DNA of 64,000 nucleotides, from the NCBI RefSeq assembly GCF_018691265.1, contig NW_024881313.1:6787501-6851500 (forward strand), given 5' to 3'. This document shows positions 1 to 11,560 of the stretch, piece after piece. The notes under the pieces are model-generated. The model was not told the origin of the DNA, did not search any database, and saw nothing but the letters and a program-made list of their open reading frames with translations. The translations under genes were made by a program, and so were the position numbers. Positions within the stretch are counted from its first letter, which is position 1. Each line of letters opens with the position of its first letter. The stretch is from Tyto alba. Taxonomy: Eukaryota > Chordata > Aves > Strigiformes > Tytonidae.

Positions 1-3000
1 GGCTGCTGCGCCTGCCGGGGTGCGTGGTCAGGAGGGGATTCTGCCTACAGGTGGGAAAAGCAAGAGGACCCTCACCTCTTTTCTTCCCCCTCCACTGAAG
101 CCTCCCCACACAAACTTGCCACCCTTCTACTCTATTTCCTAGTCTCCTAAAGAAGGGAACTGACTTAGCTGATCCCGTTTGTCCACTTCTGTTCTGTACT
201 GCAGGTGGTTTCACAGCATGAATCCTACCAGGAGGATACAATAGCAGCTTTACCACCCTCACACCATGCATTAAACAAGTATTCCAGAGAGCAAGGTGCT
301 AAATATATAATAAATATTTGTTTCTGCCTAAATTTGCTTTACTGCATTTGAGCCTCTGGGGCATATTTAGCTATTTTTCAAACTCCTATCTATCAACACA
401 GAGCCTGACAATTGCTTTATTGTTTTATATGTGAAAGTCCAGTCCACTTTAAGGACTCTGAGGATATTACAGGTCTAATAATAGTACCACCCATACTGGA
501 ACTCTTAATAGAATACTGGGAGCTCATGAGGCTCTAAAGTGAATGAGACTGTAAAGAAATGCTTGCCCTCAGCGTGATTGTAGTCATTCTGCCTGAAGAT
601 AAATTGCCTAAGGAGAAAAATACAAGGCAGCTAGATTTGCTATTTTATTTCAATATAAAATATGCACAGAACGTTACTGGCACAGCAAAGTTAAACACCC
701 TGTCAAGCAAGCATATGGACCTCAGGTCACCCTTCAACTGAGAAACCATCTTTGCTGGCATCAGTCTAGTATAGCTGGGGTTTGCTCCATAAAATCTCAA
801 ATGTTTCTTTTTTCTTTCTGCCTTTTACAGTACTAATGCATGGTAAGAATTAATGAAAGCCATATAACTTTCAAGAATTGAAAATTCCTCAAGAAAAGTA
901 TAATTCTGCTTCTCAGCTGCATTCAGAGTCTTCTGTGGTGTGAGGGAGTCTGGGATTCTCCATTCAGTAATGTTCCTAGTGTGTTGTGTTTGGGAATTAG
1001 TAAATGAGTAGGAAGAGGTTTTCAAAAGCAGAAATAACAGCGATGGGGCCATCTCCCATGGGTATTACAACTGCTCTTGATCAACTTTCTGAAGCCAGGG
1101 TGCTTCCTTTGCTCTTTTGTGGGCAGCTGCTGAGGCTGATGTGGCAGTCCTGGTGGTAAGAGCCCTGGTCTTCTTAGGGAAGTCTCCCTGGAACAACCTC
1201 ATAAACGTCACAGATGAGGAGGTGAGACACTTGCCCGAAAGTGTGGGTGATCTGCCCACAAGAGGAGACCAGGAGCTGTTGTCTTTGCTCTTGTGCCTTT
1301 CTGTCTGCGTCCTTCCCCCACTGGACCACAAACTCATTCCCCGGGCAATGCTACCATGCTTAGGAAAGACCTCAAAGGGTTGACCTTCACATAAAATTGT
1401 GAAGTAAAAGACTAGAGCTGTTTGGGACATCTGGTATAACCTCATCTCCTTGTCGCCCTGTTACAGCCCAGAAGCCTCTGAGATGGTCTGTCAGTCTTTT
1501 CTTCCAGCCTAGCATGTTTTTCAGTTTATGAATAGCCACTTGCATCAGTGAGCCTGTGATGATATTCTACATACACCAGCCTTGGGTGACAGAGAGGAAC
1601 TACACGGGGACATGAATTTCAAACTACCTATCAAACAAAAGTCTGTGTAGAGTTTTTCAAGGTTTTTTAATGTCTCCTTGGTATTTTCTTGCAGTTTGTT
1701 TTGAGGTTTTGAGAAGCAGTGTTGTACCTTTTGACAAAAGCAAGGGAATGGCAATGCAAGTGAGTCAGCAGACTGGTGAATAGTCTTGTAAGTTTTTTCT
1801 TAGACTGAATTTTGATGTGTATTCAACCTAATGTAGTCCCCAACAAACAGAAATGCATGGTGACGTATGGATTTCAGCTGAAACAGTTTCCAGATCTGGT
1901 TTATGCCTGTGCTGCTGATGGAGAGGGGGCAAAAGAGAGGGGGAAGAAGATAAACAGGGAGGAGAATAAGCAATGTGGGACTGAAGGAATTATTGCTATA
2001 TTTTTGTTTTGGCGTAGACCCTTCCTTAACGTGTAGTAAGCTATAGCCTCTGTTTTAGTTAACGCCGAAGAGAGGGCTACTTTTCAGAGAGGGCTCCTAA
2101 GAGGAGAAGATACAGGCAAATTTAAGCTCCTCGTGTGCACAGCTGTCCCCAGGAGAGACACCAGTGAAGTCATGGCGGTCCTTGGATGACCTCTGGCAGC
2201 CTGGGTTGGAAACTGTGCTGCTCAGGCAGGACAGAAATCAGGGCCTGATCCAGGAGCCTGACCTAGCTACGACTGTGAGTATGCAGTCATGTCTAATGAT
2301 TGCAAAGTTGAATTTAACTCACTCCTGTAATTTCAGCTGTAAGGACTGGTGATGTTTCCCGCAGCCGGTTTCTTGGCTCATCCTCTGGCAGTGGTCCAAC
2401 ACCAACAGTGTATTCTAACACGTCGCCAGGGTTTGTCAGCAGAAATGTAGGGAGAAAAACCCACCAGGTTTGCTTATTTTAATCTTGCAGATGTCAGAGT
2501 GCTGAGCAACGAGGAGTGAAAGAGAAGAAGGAAAAAGTGATTGTTCACCATGACTGATGAAAATAACATTGCATATCCCAGCTTGAGTTTCATGGATTTG
2601 TAGAATATCCATGAATGCATCCAGTAAAGGAAAAACCTCACCGTTTTGCATATTGCACTATTTCAGATTCATGAGAGCACCGTTTTGTCTTCACCAAATC
2701 CTGCCTTTTCATGCTGTCTGCCACACAGATGATCCAGAAACAGCTTGTAATTACCCAGGTCTCTGTGGTGACTAGGTCATATAATCACACCTGCCTTCAC
2801 TGTCACCATGTATCACCTTTCCCTTGTCTGCTATTTAATTTTATTTAGGTTTTATTTAGGCTATTTATTTTACTTAGGTTCCTTTTCCTATTTACCTGCT
2901 GCCTATGGTCTGTATCTTGATTTATAAAATCTCGGGGGGGAAGTCAGCTTCCCAGTGTGTCATGGACTGCCATTGACCGTGAGATTTACTTCTGGTTGGG

Positions 3001-4666
3001 GTCTCCAGGATGTCATGCAACATCAAACAGTGAAAAGAGAAACACTATGTAGGTCCATCTGAAGGATTTAGGGAAAATTAACATTTCCTAAAAGGTGAGC
3101 AGGATAGCCTAAAAGTCGGAAAAATTCCTTTAATTCATGTTCTGAGTTAGTAGTCAGGTACCATTCACTGCTCTGCAGCACCACTGAAGTAAGTCGGACA
3201 GGAGGGAGCAATTGGGTAGCATCCTACCCTCACAATGTCTTTCTTGGAGATGAGTCTTAGTCTTATATTCTTTTGACTCCATGAGATGCAAGGTCAGGTT
3301 AGGTGGCCATCTTAGAAACACACTTCATTGCTCCAGCGTCCTTGTGGTTGTTCTCAGAAAAGCTAACACATGATTTATTAAAAGATATATCCTCTTTTCT
3401 GAGGGATCTTCCCCTAAAACTACCATAGAGTGTAGGGCTGTGGTGATACAAGGTTTTCTTCCTCGCATTTTTTTTTCGTGTGGAAAAGCTAGTGATCCAG
3501 GTCTGTGTTACTATCAGTTTAGACTACTGTACATGTTGGAGGGCTCATCTGTGGTTCACCATCCTGGTTTGCCAGGACCACGCCACAGGAGCTGCCGTAG
3601 CCAGACCAGTGCCAAAAAACACTTCACAAAAAGGGGATTAATGTCATCTGTACATCTAGTTCTGCTGTGCAGTCTAAATCTATACTGGCTACCCAACACA
3701 ACATGAGATATCTCTTTATAAGCGATTGCCTTATTCTCAGATGCTCAGATTGTTAAATGAAGGCTGTAGGGAAGGGTAAAGGCAGCAGTCCAAATCCCAG
3801 GTTTTCTTGACTCACTGCTCTGTCCTGGACATGCCCTCCAGCCTCCTCCAAGCAAGTAACATTTTCTGCTGAGTCACAGTATTACAAGGCATTTTCCCCT
3901 TGTGATTAATCCCGTCTTTAACCCAGAGAAGAAACATCAAATCTACTTCTGATTTCTGCTCTCTCCTGCCCTGGGGAAAGTGCCCATGCTTGTGGAAAAC
4001 GTGGGTTTTCCTCTGTTTTATATCACCTCCCCCTTTTTCTTGGCTCCTGCTCGCACCCAGCGCCTTATCTCTGGGGTATAGGAACCACCACAGTTGCCTC
4101 AGGGAGCATCCAGTTATCCCACTTACTAGCCATCTTATCAACCAACCTCTGCCAGAGGATAGCTGTAAGTGCTTTTTATGGGGATTTTCTTTGGCATGAA
4201 CTGCTGTGGTAGTAAAGCGTTTGTAGTACTCCTGCTGCCTTTGCTCCTCTTACTGTATGTTGCAACAGCTTGCACAGCCAGTTTCCACACACTGTCACAT
4301 GTTAAATCTCTTTGACATCAGCGGATAAGCTTTCCAGAGCCTGCAGCCCAGCCCTGACCGAGCTGGGACAGGAATCCGGGTCCCGAGCCGCATATTCTCT
4401 CTCGAGTGTTATGAAACACTTTGGACTCGTAACATCTCTGGGCTGACCTCACTTCGTCTGCAGATCAAAGCCACTGAGGAGTGCGCTGACTTCCAGAGGC
4501 ACGGAGCTAGAAGCATCTATTTTCAGCAATAGCAAACAGTATGTGCTGAAGCAGGTCAGACTCAAAAGCAAACCATCAGGCCCAAATCCTGCTTTTAATA
4601 AACCAGGTGCCAATATAGAGTAGTGATTATCTGTTTAAGAGAGAAAAGTGGGTTTTTTGGTTGTTG
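1..4666. other. Unique non-coding DNA, no gene seen
   Basis: No open frame exceeds about 126 codons and none resembles a known protein family. I see no convincing exon with paired splice sites, no RNA gene and no clear mobile element. Base composition is ordinary AT-leaning vertebrate DNA with few CpGs. Small low-complexity items are a run of G near 2934-2940 and repeated TTTATTTAGG-like words near 2836-2880. A stretch near 4579-4611 begins with a GGCCCAAATCCTG-like word, which recalls ancient amniote repeats, but it is too short to call. Confidence 0.55.
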
Positions 4667-4688
4667 TTTTTTTTTTTTTTTTTTTTTT
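4667..4688. repeat. Poly-T tract (22 T)
   Basis: An uninterrupted homopolymer of T. There is no recognisable retroposed sequence on its far side, so it is treated as simple sequence rather than the tail of a retrocopy. Confidence 0.9.
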
Positions 4689-4737
4689 GGCTAAGTTTCT
4701 GCAGAAAGTCTATCCGGTGAAGTCTGTGAGCTTGCCC

Positions 4738-4778
4738 ATAATAACATAATATCATAACATAACATAACATATAACATG
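4738..4778. repeat. Degenerate ATAAC microsatellite
   Basis: About eight imperfect units of ATAAC / CATAA. It lies 50 bp after the poly-T tract. Confidence 0.85.
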
Positions 4779-5318
4779 ATCTGTCAGTCATCCAAAAGCA
4801 CCACAGCTTGGCCAAATGTTGCAGTCTGGAGGCCTGTGTTTGTGGACAGTGTTGTCACTTCTGACACTGGAGGGGGAAGGCAGAGTTACTTTCGGTTAGA
4901 GACTTGTAGCCAGTGCTTGATTAAAAGTTTAAAAAATGCAGAGCAGTATGAGTAGAAAATCATGATTAGTGAAAAATAAGTGTTCATAAACACTTTGGAG
5001 AGCCATCATAATTTAGCTGTACTTGAAACACAGTCCCTAATTTCCTTTGCACAAAGATGGTGTCACAACAGCCCTTTTGTCGTATTTATCTCATCTCCCC
5101 GCTTTCCCCAGTTGGCCAGTCCTGACACAAGGAACAGCTGTCACAACACTGCTGCAAACAGAAGGTTAGGATGCATGGATGTTGGGATGTGATCCGAATC
5201 TACTGTATCTGAGGTCAGAAGTAAAGTTAGCTGGTCAGGAAAGTGGGGGGAGTGTGAATCAAATTTGGCAGTTGTTGTGAAATTTCCAAAAGAAGAAACA
5301 GATTTGATTTTTTGAACC
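4779..5318. other. Unique non-coding DNA, nothing seen
   Basis: No recognisable gene or repeat. It ends in a run of T that precedes the CR1 element. Confidence 0.55.
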
Positions 5319-5340
5319 TTTTTTTTTTTTTTTTTTTTTT
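5319..5340. repeat. Poly-T tract (22 T) near a CR1 3' end
   Basis: A homopolymer of 22 T about 35 bp outside the 3' end of the minus-strand CR1 that follows. CR1 elements normally end in short ATTCTATG-like repeats rather than poly-A, so this tract is not obviously the CR1 tail. Confidence 0.9.
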
Positions 5341-5372
5341 CAGATTAGACTGTCCTTGCCAAATGTTGGACG

Positions 5373-6384
5373 TCAGAGAATCAGAATTTTAGAATCATTT
5401 GGGTTGGAAAAGACCTTTAAGATCATTAAGTCCAACCATTAATCTAACACTGCCAAGTCCACCACTAACCATGTCCCTAAGCACCACATTTGCACGTCTT
5501 TTCAATACCTCCAGGGATGGTGACTCAACCATTTCCCTGGTCAGCCTCTTCCAATGCTTGACAACCCTTTGGTGAAGAAATTTTTCCTAATATCCATTGT
5601 AAACCCTTCCTGGTGAAACTTGAGGCTCTTTCCTCTTGTCCTATTGCTTGTTACTTGGGAGAAGAGGCTGACATCCGCCTCACTACAACCTCCTTTCAGG
5701 TAGTTGTAGAGAGCAACAAGGTCTTCCCCTCAGCCTCCTTTTCTCCACACTAAACAACCCCAGTTCCCTCAGCCGCCTCTCATAAGACTTGTGCTCCAGA
5801 CCCTTCACTAGCTTTGTTGCCTTTCTCTAGACACTCTTGAGCACCTCAGTGTCTTTCTCATAGTGAGGGGCCCAAACCCAAACCCAATACTCAAGGTGCA
5901 GCCTCACCAGTGCCAAGTACAGGGGTACAGTCACGCCCCTAGTCCTGCTGGCCACACTGTTTCTGATACAAGCCAGGATGCCGTTTGCCTTCTTGGCCAC
6001 CTGGGCACACTGCTGGCTCACATTCAGTTGGCTGTTGACCAACACCTGCAGGTCCTTTTCCTCCAGGGCAGCTTTCCAACTACTTGTCCCCAACTCCGTA
6101 GTGTTGCACGGGGTTGTTGTGACCCAAGTGCAGGACTTGACAGTCCTGCCAATTGTCAAACCTTGTACAGTTGGCTTTGGTCCATTGATCTGGCCTGTCC
6201 AGATCGCTTTAAAGAGCCTTGCTACCCTCAAGCAGATCAACACTCCCACCCAACTTGGTGTCATCTGCAAACTTAACCAACCGGTGCACTTGAGTCCGCC
6301 GTCCAGATTGTTGATAAAGATATTAAAGAGAACAGACCCAATTACTGAGCCCTGGGGAACACCACTTGTGACCAGCCACCAATA
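5373..6384 (-). mobile_element. CR1 LINE, 5'-truncated, 3' about 1.0 kb
   Basis: A non-LTR retrotransposon fragment read on the minus strand. On the plus strand it opens with the inverted CR1 3' end (AATCATTTGGGTTGGAAAAG, then the AGTCCAACC block) and runs through the CR1 3' UTR into the C-terminal part of ORF2. It breaks off in the segment encoding the region before the reverse-transcriptase thumb (the CCCTGGGGAACACCACTTGT block). CR1 is the dominant bird LINE and most copies are 5'-truncated in this way. Damage is moderate: many substitutions and small indels, so the copy is inactive. A 12-bp direct repeat (CAATAACTTCAA) sits at the 5' truncation point, at 6380-6391 and 6396-6407. Confidence 0.95.
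5827..6270 (-). pseudogene. CR1 ORF2 remnant (C-terminal reverse-transcriptase region)
   Basis: A 147-codon open stretch inside the CR1. Its second half carries the conserved CR1 block with CAQVAKKANGILACIRNSVA, followed by a residue pattern ending HYEKDTEVLKSV. In intact CR1 the protein continues well past this point, so the stop here is premature and the frame is a remnant. The methionine at its upstream end is internal to ORF2, not a true start. The first 60 residues match the family less well, consistent with an indel or frame change near 6100-6200. The intact protein would provide reverse transcription for CR1 mobility; this copy cannot. Confidence 0.85.
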
Positions 6385-8141
6385 ACTTCAAGAGGCAATA
6401 ACTTCAAAGCAGTGAACTTGTGTAAGATGTCATTGGAAGAGGTGTATTGAACGAACAGAAGTTCCCCGGGCAGTCTGATGTTGCAGCAAGATGTGCTGCC
6501 ACTGCAGAGGCTCACAGAGCTCTGCTCAAAGTGCTGCTGCTGCTTTCACATCCTGTTACATTTCAGGAAACTTTGCTCAGTCTCCCTGAAAGTGAATGAA
6601 GTGGTTTCATTCTCATTACTTTGCAGATGTCCATGTTTTGTTTCGTTTCAGTGGAAAAAGGGAAGGTGAAGGGCCATCCCTTGACCAGAAACCAGATGTA
6701 CCTGCTGAGACTGAAACAGAGAAGCCACAAGCCTAGCAGCTGGCTGAAATGCTGGAGGCACTTACTTACTGTATTTTCAGGGAAGCCAGTGAAGAGAAAA
6801 AACGCAATGTTATTGCCTTATCTCCCTTCTCAATTTCCTAAGCTCTATGATCTGATTTTTCACAGGCTGATGATGACTCACTGAATAACTGATCCGAAGT
6901 TGTTCAGTGCCTCTTGAGAGCTGTGTCCAGTCAGTATAACAGCAAGCCTGCTAAAGGGAAAATGCAAGAGAGCACGGCAATGACTTCTTCCAGAGTGAGA
7001 GCAAGAGCCGTTGTTCAGAGCTTTCCAGGATTGTGCAGGGGCCTCTCCCACTTCCTTTTTCTGTGAAGGAGACTGTGACGAACTGGGGTGCCTCCTGTGT
7101 GTGAAGAAACAGTGATGCCTGTCTGACTCTGTGGTGCCTAACTGTAGCAATATTACAATAATTAATCACACTGGCAGTCCCTAGTAGATTAACTAGTCAT
7201 TCCCTTCCTTGCACAGGCAGGATATTCAAAATGCAAGCTGTCTTGTCTGAAAATACCTAATGAATTAACATCGAAACCCACATGAAAATTTTTGAGGCCA
7301 AATGCTAATTTCAAATGCCCACATTACCAGTTATATACATCTTCAGAAGTATTTGACTGATATTTTGCATGCACCTGTCTTTACTGATAATTCAAGCCAT
7401 GTGACAATTTAAATTTATATGTCTAATGTTAAAGGTAAGAAAACCTCAGGCCTGGAGGTTAATCATAAAATGCAATGAATCTGAACCCAAGGATAATTCG
7501 CTGCCTGTTTTCTAAAGATGGTGTTTCAATGACCAGGGTTTCTTAAAGAAATAAACATACTCTTGATGCTTCATCTGCTGAATGTGAATATGCAGATTTT
7601 GCCCTGGTAGCGTAGACTGAGAGAGATCCAGACAGCTCTAATCGGCAAAGCAGCAGAGCACACTGTAATTACATAGGAGGCTTTTCTCACCATCACCCAG
7701 AGCGGGACTCACTACAGTCATAATCTTTACAAAAACACTCTTTTTAATATTCACAGCACTCTATTATAATTGATCAACAGGTATTTGGAGTTTAAACACA
7801 TATTCGTTAGGATTGTGATAGGCATTTTGTCATAGCACTAAATGTTATGCTCCATTCTTCCAGCTTTGGGGTTCGCTATAAGATACATTTGCTCCCTACA
7901 GCTTTCAAAAGATACTGAATTTTGTGAATTTTCTCTGTTAACATAGATTGTATCTCAAACAAGTGGGGTTTTAATAAGTTTCCAGGTTTTGCAGGCTAGA
8001 ACAGAAGTGGAGATGGCACTCCCTGAAAGAAGTTACAGGAGTTACAGTTGGCAGATATTTAGTTTAAATTGCAACTCACAAGCACCATCGCGTTCCTCTC
8101 TACAGTTGTGTATTCTGAATTCTGTCAGTGCAAGTCTAATC
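6385..8141. other. Unique non-coding DNA, no gene seen
   Basis: Short open frames only, with none recognisable. A TTTGCAG acceptor-like site near 6620 has no convincing exon after it. The stretch from about 7590 to 7800 looks evenly complex with TAATTA-type words and could be conserved non-coding DNA, but this cannot be shown from one sequence. Confidence 0.5.

Positions 8142-8172
<31 letters not shown>
8142..8172. repeat. Poly-T tract (T11-C-T19)
   Basis: Homopolymeric T interrupted by a single C, followed by a short AT-rich segment. No retrocopy is recognisable next to it. Confidence 0.9.
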
Positions 8173-8174
<2 letters not shown>

Positions 8175-11100
8175 TTATTATTTTGCAGCAGTGTAACAGG
8201 TTCATAGACACCAGCCAAAACTGGACAAGACCCAACAGGTGTTTTGGATTTGTTTGGAAGAATGTGGAACCTAACTGTTTCCTATAAGCGTGGATGATTG
8301 CTTCGTCCCTGTATCACTTCTTCCAGCCTCCCTCTTACCTCCTTACCATGTACCACACTATGTAACTGCAGGTTTTCAGACTGGATTTGGAACTTTGGGC
8401 CTTTCAGAAAGGAAAGTTGTTCTATTTTTAGATCTTCTCCCTGAAGCTGTAATCTTTCCTAATTTCCTTATATATCCAGGAGTACCTTGCATTAGCACTG
8501 GCTGGATTCATGTCACACTGCTGGTCTCTGCTGCTGAAACATTAACATTTCTGTCCTTCTGAGTAATTCTCTGTGAGAAAAATCTGATGGCTTCTTCTTC
8601 TTGGCCAACAAGTGTTAATTGAAATATAAATTTGGTAAGCATATTCTGGGGTGAGAGGGCTGGGAAGTTGCTGGTTCCCCAGCACTGGGCAGTGGTGTGA
8701 AACTCCCCTAGTTCTCATGGTTTTGACAGTTCTGCCTATACTAGCAGCAGAAATTTTTGAGTGGAACTGGCCTGGCTGGCTGCCATCTCTTTGGCTGTTG
8801 CTGGATTTCCTTGGAGCCAGTGAGATCACGGCCTCTAAATGCTGCAGTTTCCCAGCAGTATGATGGAGGAAAGGACATGGTCACTAGTCTTTTATAATGT
8901 TTACCTTAATATCAATTGAAATGCAAACCAAATTGCATACACCACCATCCCCTCTGAAATACTATGACCTTTTCCTGCAAAGCTCCAAAATCTGTGTACC
9001 CTTGTCACATCTCCCTGTTTGACCACTATTTGTGTTTTAAAGTAGTGACGGGGACTATGTCTCAGTGTCCTTAAGAGTCTTCTGTACACACAGATTGGGT
9101 ATAGCTCCTGCTTTTTACCTGTTCTGACTCCAAAATAAAATTGTGCAGAATTCAATGCACAGAAAATGGTAACTGTCCCACAGAGATCTAGGTTTTGTAC
9201 TAGATTAATTATGCCGAAGAACACAACTCTGGCATCCTGGACTTCAGTGTTGAAAATCTTCCAGTGAATCCTACCCCTCAGAAATCATGTTTTCATTAGC
9301 TCCGTAAATATGTTGGAGTCACCCTCTTAAGAAGGACTTTTATTTCCTAAGGCTTCTTTCTTCTCACTCCACTTTTCTGGAAATGGTGCCTTCAAATATG
9401 CTTCTGGAAATGGTGATCTGGCAGAAACATTATTTTACTGGGTCACTGGACTCTCCCACAACAAGCAAGTCTTTTCACTTCTGAATGCGTTATGGTGTTT
9501 CTCTAGAATAAATCACACTTGCATATTTCTACTCAACGTAGTCACATTAAGATAATTGGGTAGTTTTGTCACACAGAAAACAGATGGGTATTTCTGTGAG
9601 CAGCTGGAGCTAAGTTGTTCCATAAGAGTTGTAGTGAACTGAATAGTGCACCAAGGCAGCACGGGGCCTGGAAAGTCTCCCAAGCATTCTAGTGTCCTCA
9701 TCCAATGTAAGTCTCAGTTACAGAGACAAGAAAATGCTCCCTAATAAAGTTCAGTGGTTACCTTAGTTCCTTCCCATGTTTTTTTTTCCAACCTTTCTCT
9801 TCTTGTGTAGCAGAATCAACATGCAGAAAATAGTCTCCCTCTGACTGCCAAGGGTTTCCAGGGGCAGTGAATGTTGTGATCTTTCTCTGTGACTTTCTAC
9901 TTTTCCCTGGGCTTTACCCCACTGGGCAATACCGGCAGCAGGGGAGATAGGCGTGTGAGAAAGCGTTTGTCCTTTTTGGCTGGCTCATCACAATATTTTG
10001 GCTTCTAATCAGGCTGAATAATACAGTTGTATTCTGATTCCTTATTTTTATTCCCTCCTTTATTACCCTGAACACTGATGTAACTGTGACATAACATGTG
10101 TTGAGCTACCTGTTGCTCTGCCGTGATTCATGTGCTAACGGGTGTTCTGCTCGGACTGTGCTGGTTGTGTCAGGCTGTGAAGTCACACATGAGCTATTTA
10201 CCCGGAATGGCTCAGTGTGCTTCTAAAAGATCTGCATGTACTATCTATTAGCAGGCTGACTCACTCATTTCTTTGGCAAAAAAAAAAAACCAACCAACTC
10301 CATGGCTTTTGGAAAACACTTGAAAAATGTCTCCTCTCTTTAGAAGGAGGAAAAGCAAAACACATTGACTGTTGGTGAGCGATACTGTTGTCAAACTATC
10401 CCATCATTAGGAGATGAAATAGTACAAGGATCACTCTTGGGCTGACTGTGGAAAAAAAAAAAAAAGAAAAGACAATAGAATAAAGCACATTTGCAACACA
10501 AAATGCAGTATTAGTCATCTATAAGCGTGCTGCAAGTGTGCCTGTTCTGGAAGGGTTGTTCAGCACTTTTTGCAGGGAAATGAGAGAACTGAGACCGCTA
10601 CATGTTCACGTGCTAATCTGTGGGCAGGTCAGGAGAAGACCAGAGTGACCCTTTGGCCTCTACTTAGCATGGGTAAAAAACTCCCAGTTCTTTGCCTTCA
10701 AGGTCGTGAGGATGGATGTTATTGGAAAGTGAAGGCATTAACAAAAGGATTCCACCAGGACCCCATACTGGTGATTTTTGCAGTAAATGTAATGACTGAA
10801 GTCATTGTATTTTGAAATAGCTTTATTGAGCATCTTCTGGCAGTATATTCATTGTAGCACGAGGTTCAGTAGAAAGTGTAAAACTTTCATAGAAAGCTGG
10901 GGAGTTAATTGAGTACTTATCCTAAGCTCAGTATTGCCATGGTTAGTTTAAAAGTTTAGATATAGCAGGATATAGGTATCTAAAATATTGGCTTTACACT
11001 GTTGGATTTAAGATCTGACTCTTGCCCTATATCTTATGTTAAAAAAACCTGCTAGAACAGAATGGCAATCTAAATGTAGTCTTTCCATTTGGCGGGGAAT

Positions 11101-11395
11101 GGAGAAGCACATAACAAAGTCAATCTTTGGTACTAACGGGTTTTTGTATTGATATTCATGGACAAAATAAAGGGATATGAAATGCACTGAAGACTAAACT
11201 GTCTGTGGAAGACTGCCGTGCAGAAAGGCTACGGAGACCAGCATCCATCTTTGCTTGTAGCCTCCACGGGTTTAATTTATTCCTCTGCTACAGAGCTGGG
11301 CGAACGGTCCTTGCAAGCAGTTCAGTTTCAGTTTCCCCACCAAACGTGTGTATTTCCTCCAGAATGTATGGCTCATCCTACATCTCCCGGGAAGG
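8173..11395. other. Unique non-coding DNA, no gene seen
   Basis: No recognised coding, RNA or mobile sequence. Small A-runs occur near 10279-10290 and 10452-10464. Confidence 0.55.
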
Positions 11396-11560
11396 CAGGG
11401 GAGCTCTCTGGAGGACAGCCACAAGGTACTCCCACGTCTGCTCTCCGTGGGCTCTGCAATGCCCCTGCCCAGAGGGAAGGGCACGGGGCGCTGGGGGGGT
11501 GGCGGCAGTGGGGCTGGGGCGGAGGGCGAAGGCTGAAGAAGGTGGCAGTAGGTGAAGGAC
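11396..11560. other. GC-rich block with quadruplex-prone G-runs
   Basis: A local GC-rich island in AT-leaning DNA, with several CpGs. On the plus strand G-runs of 3-7 bases recur at short spacing from about 11479 to 11526, enough for a G-quadruplex. Overlapping open frames of 62-148 codons on both strands are the usual by-product of GC-rich DNA and have no recognised domain. It could be a small regulatory element; no promoter motif is evident. Confidence 0.6.
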
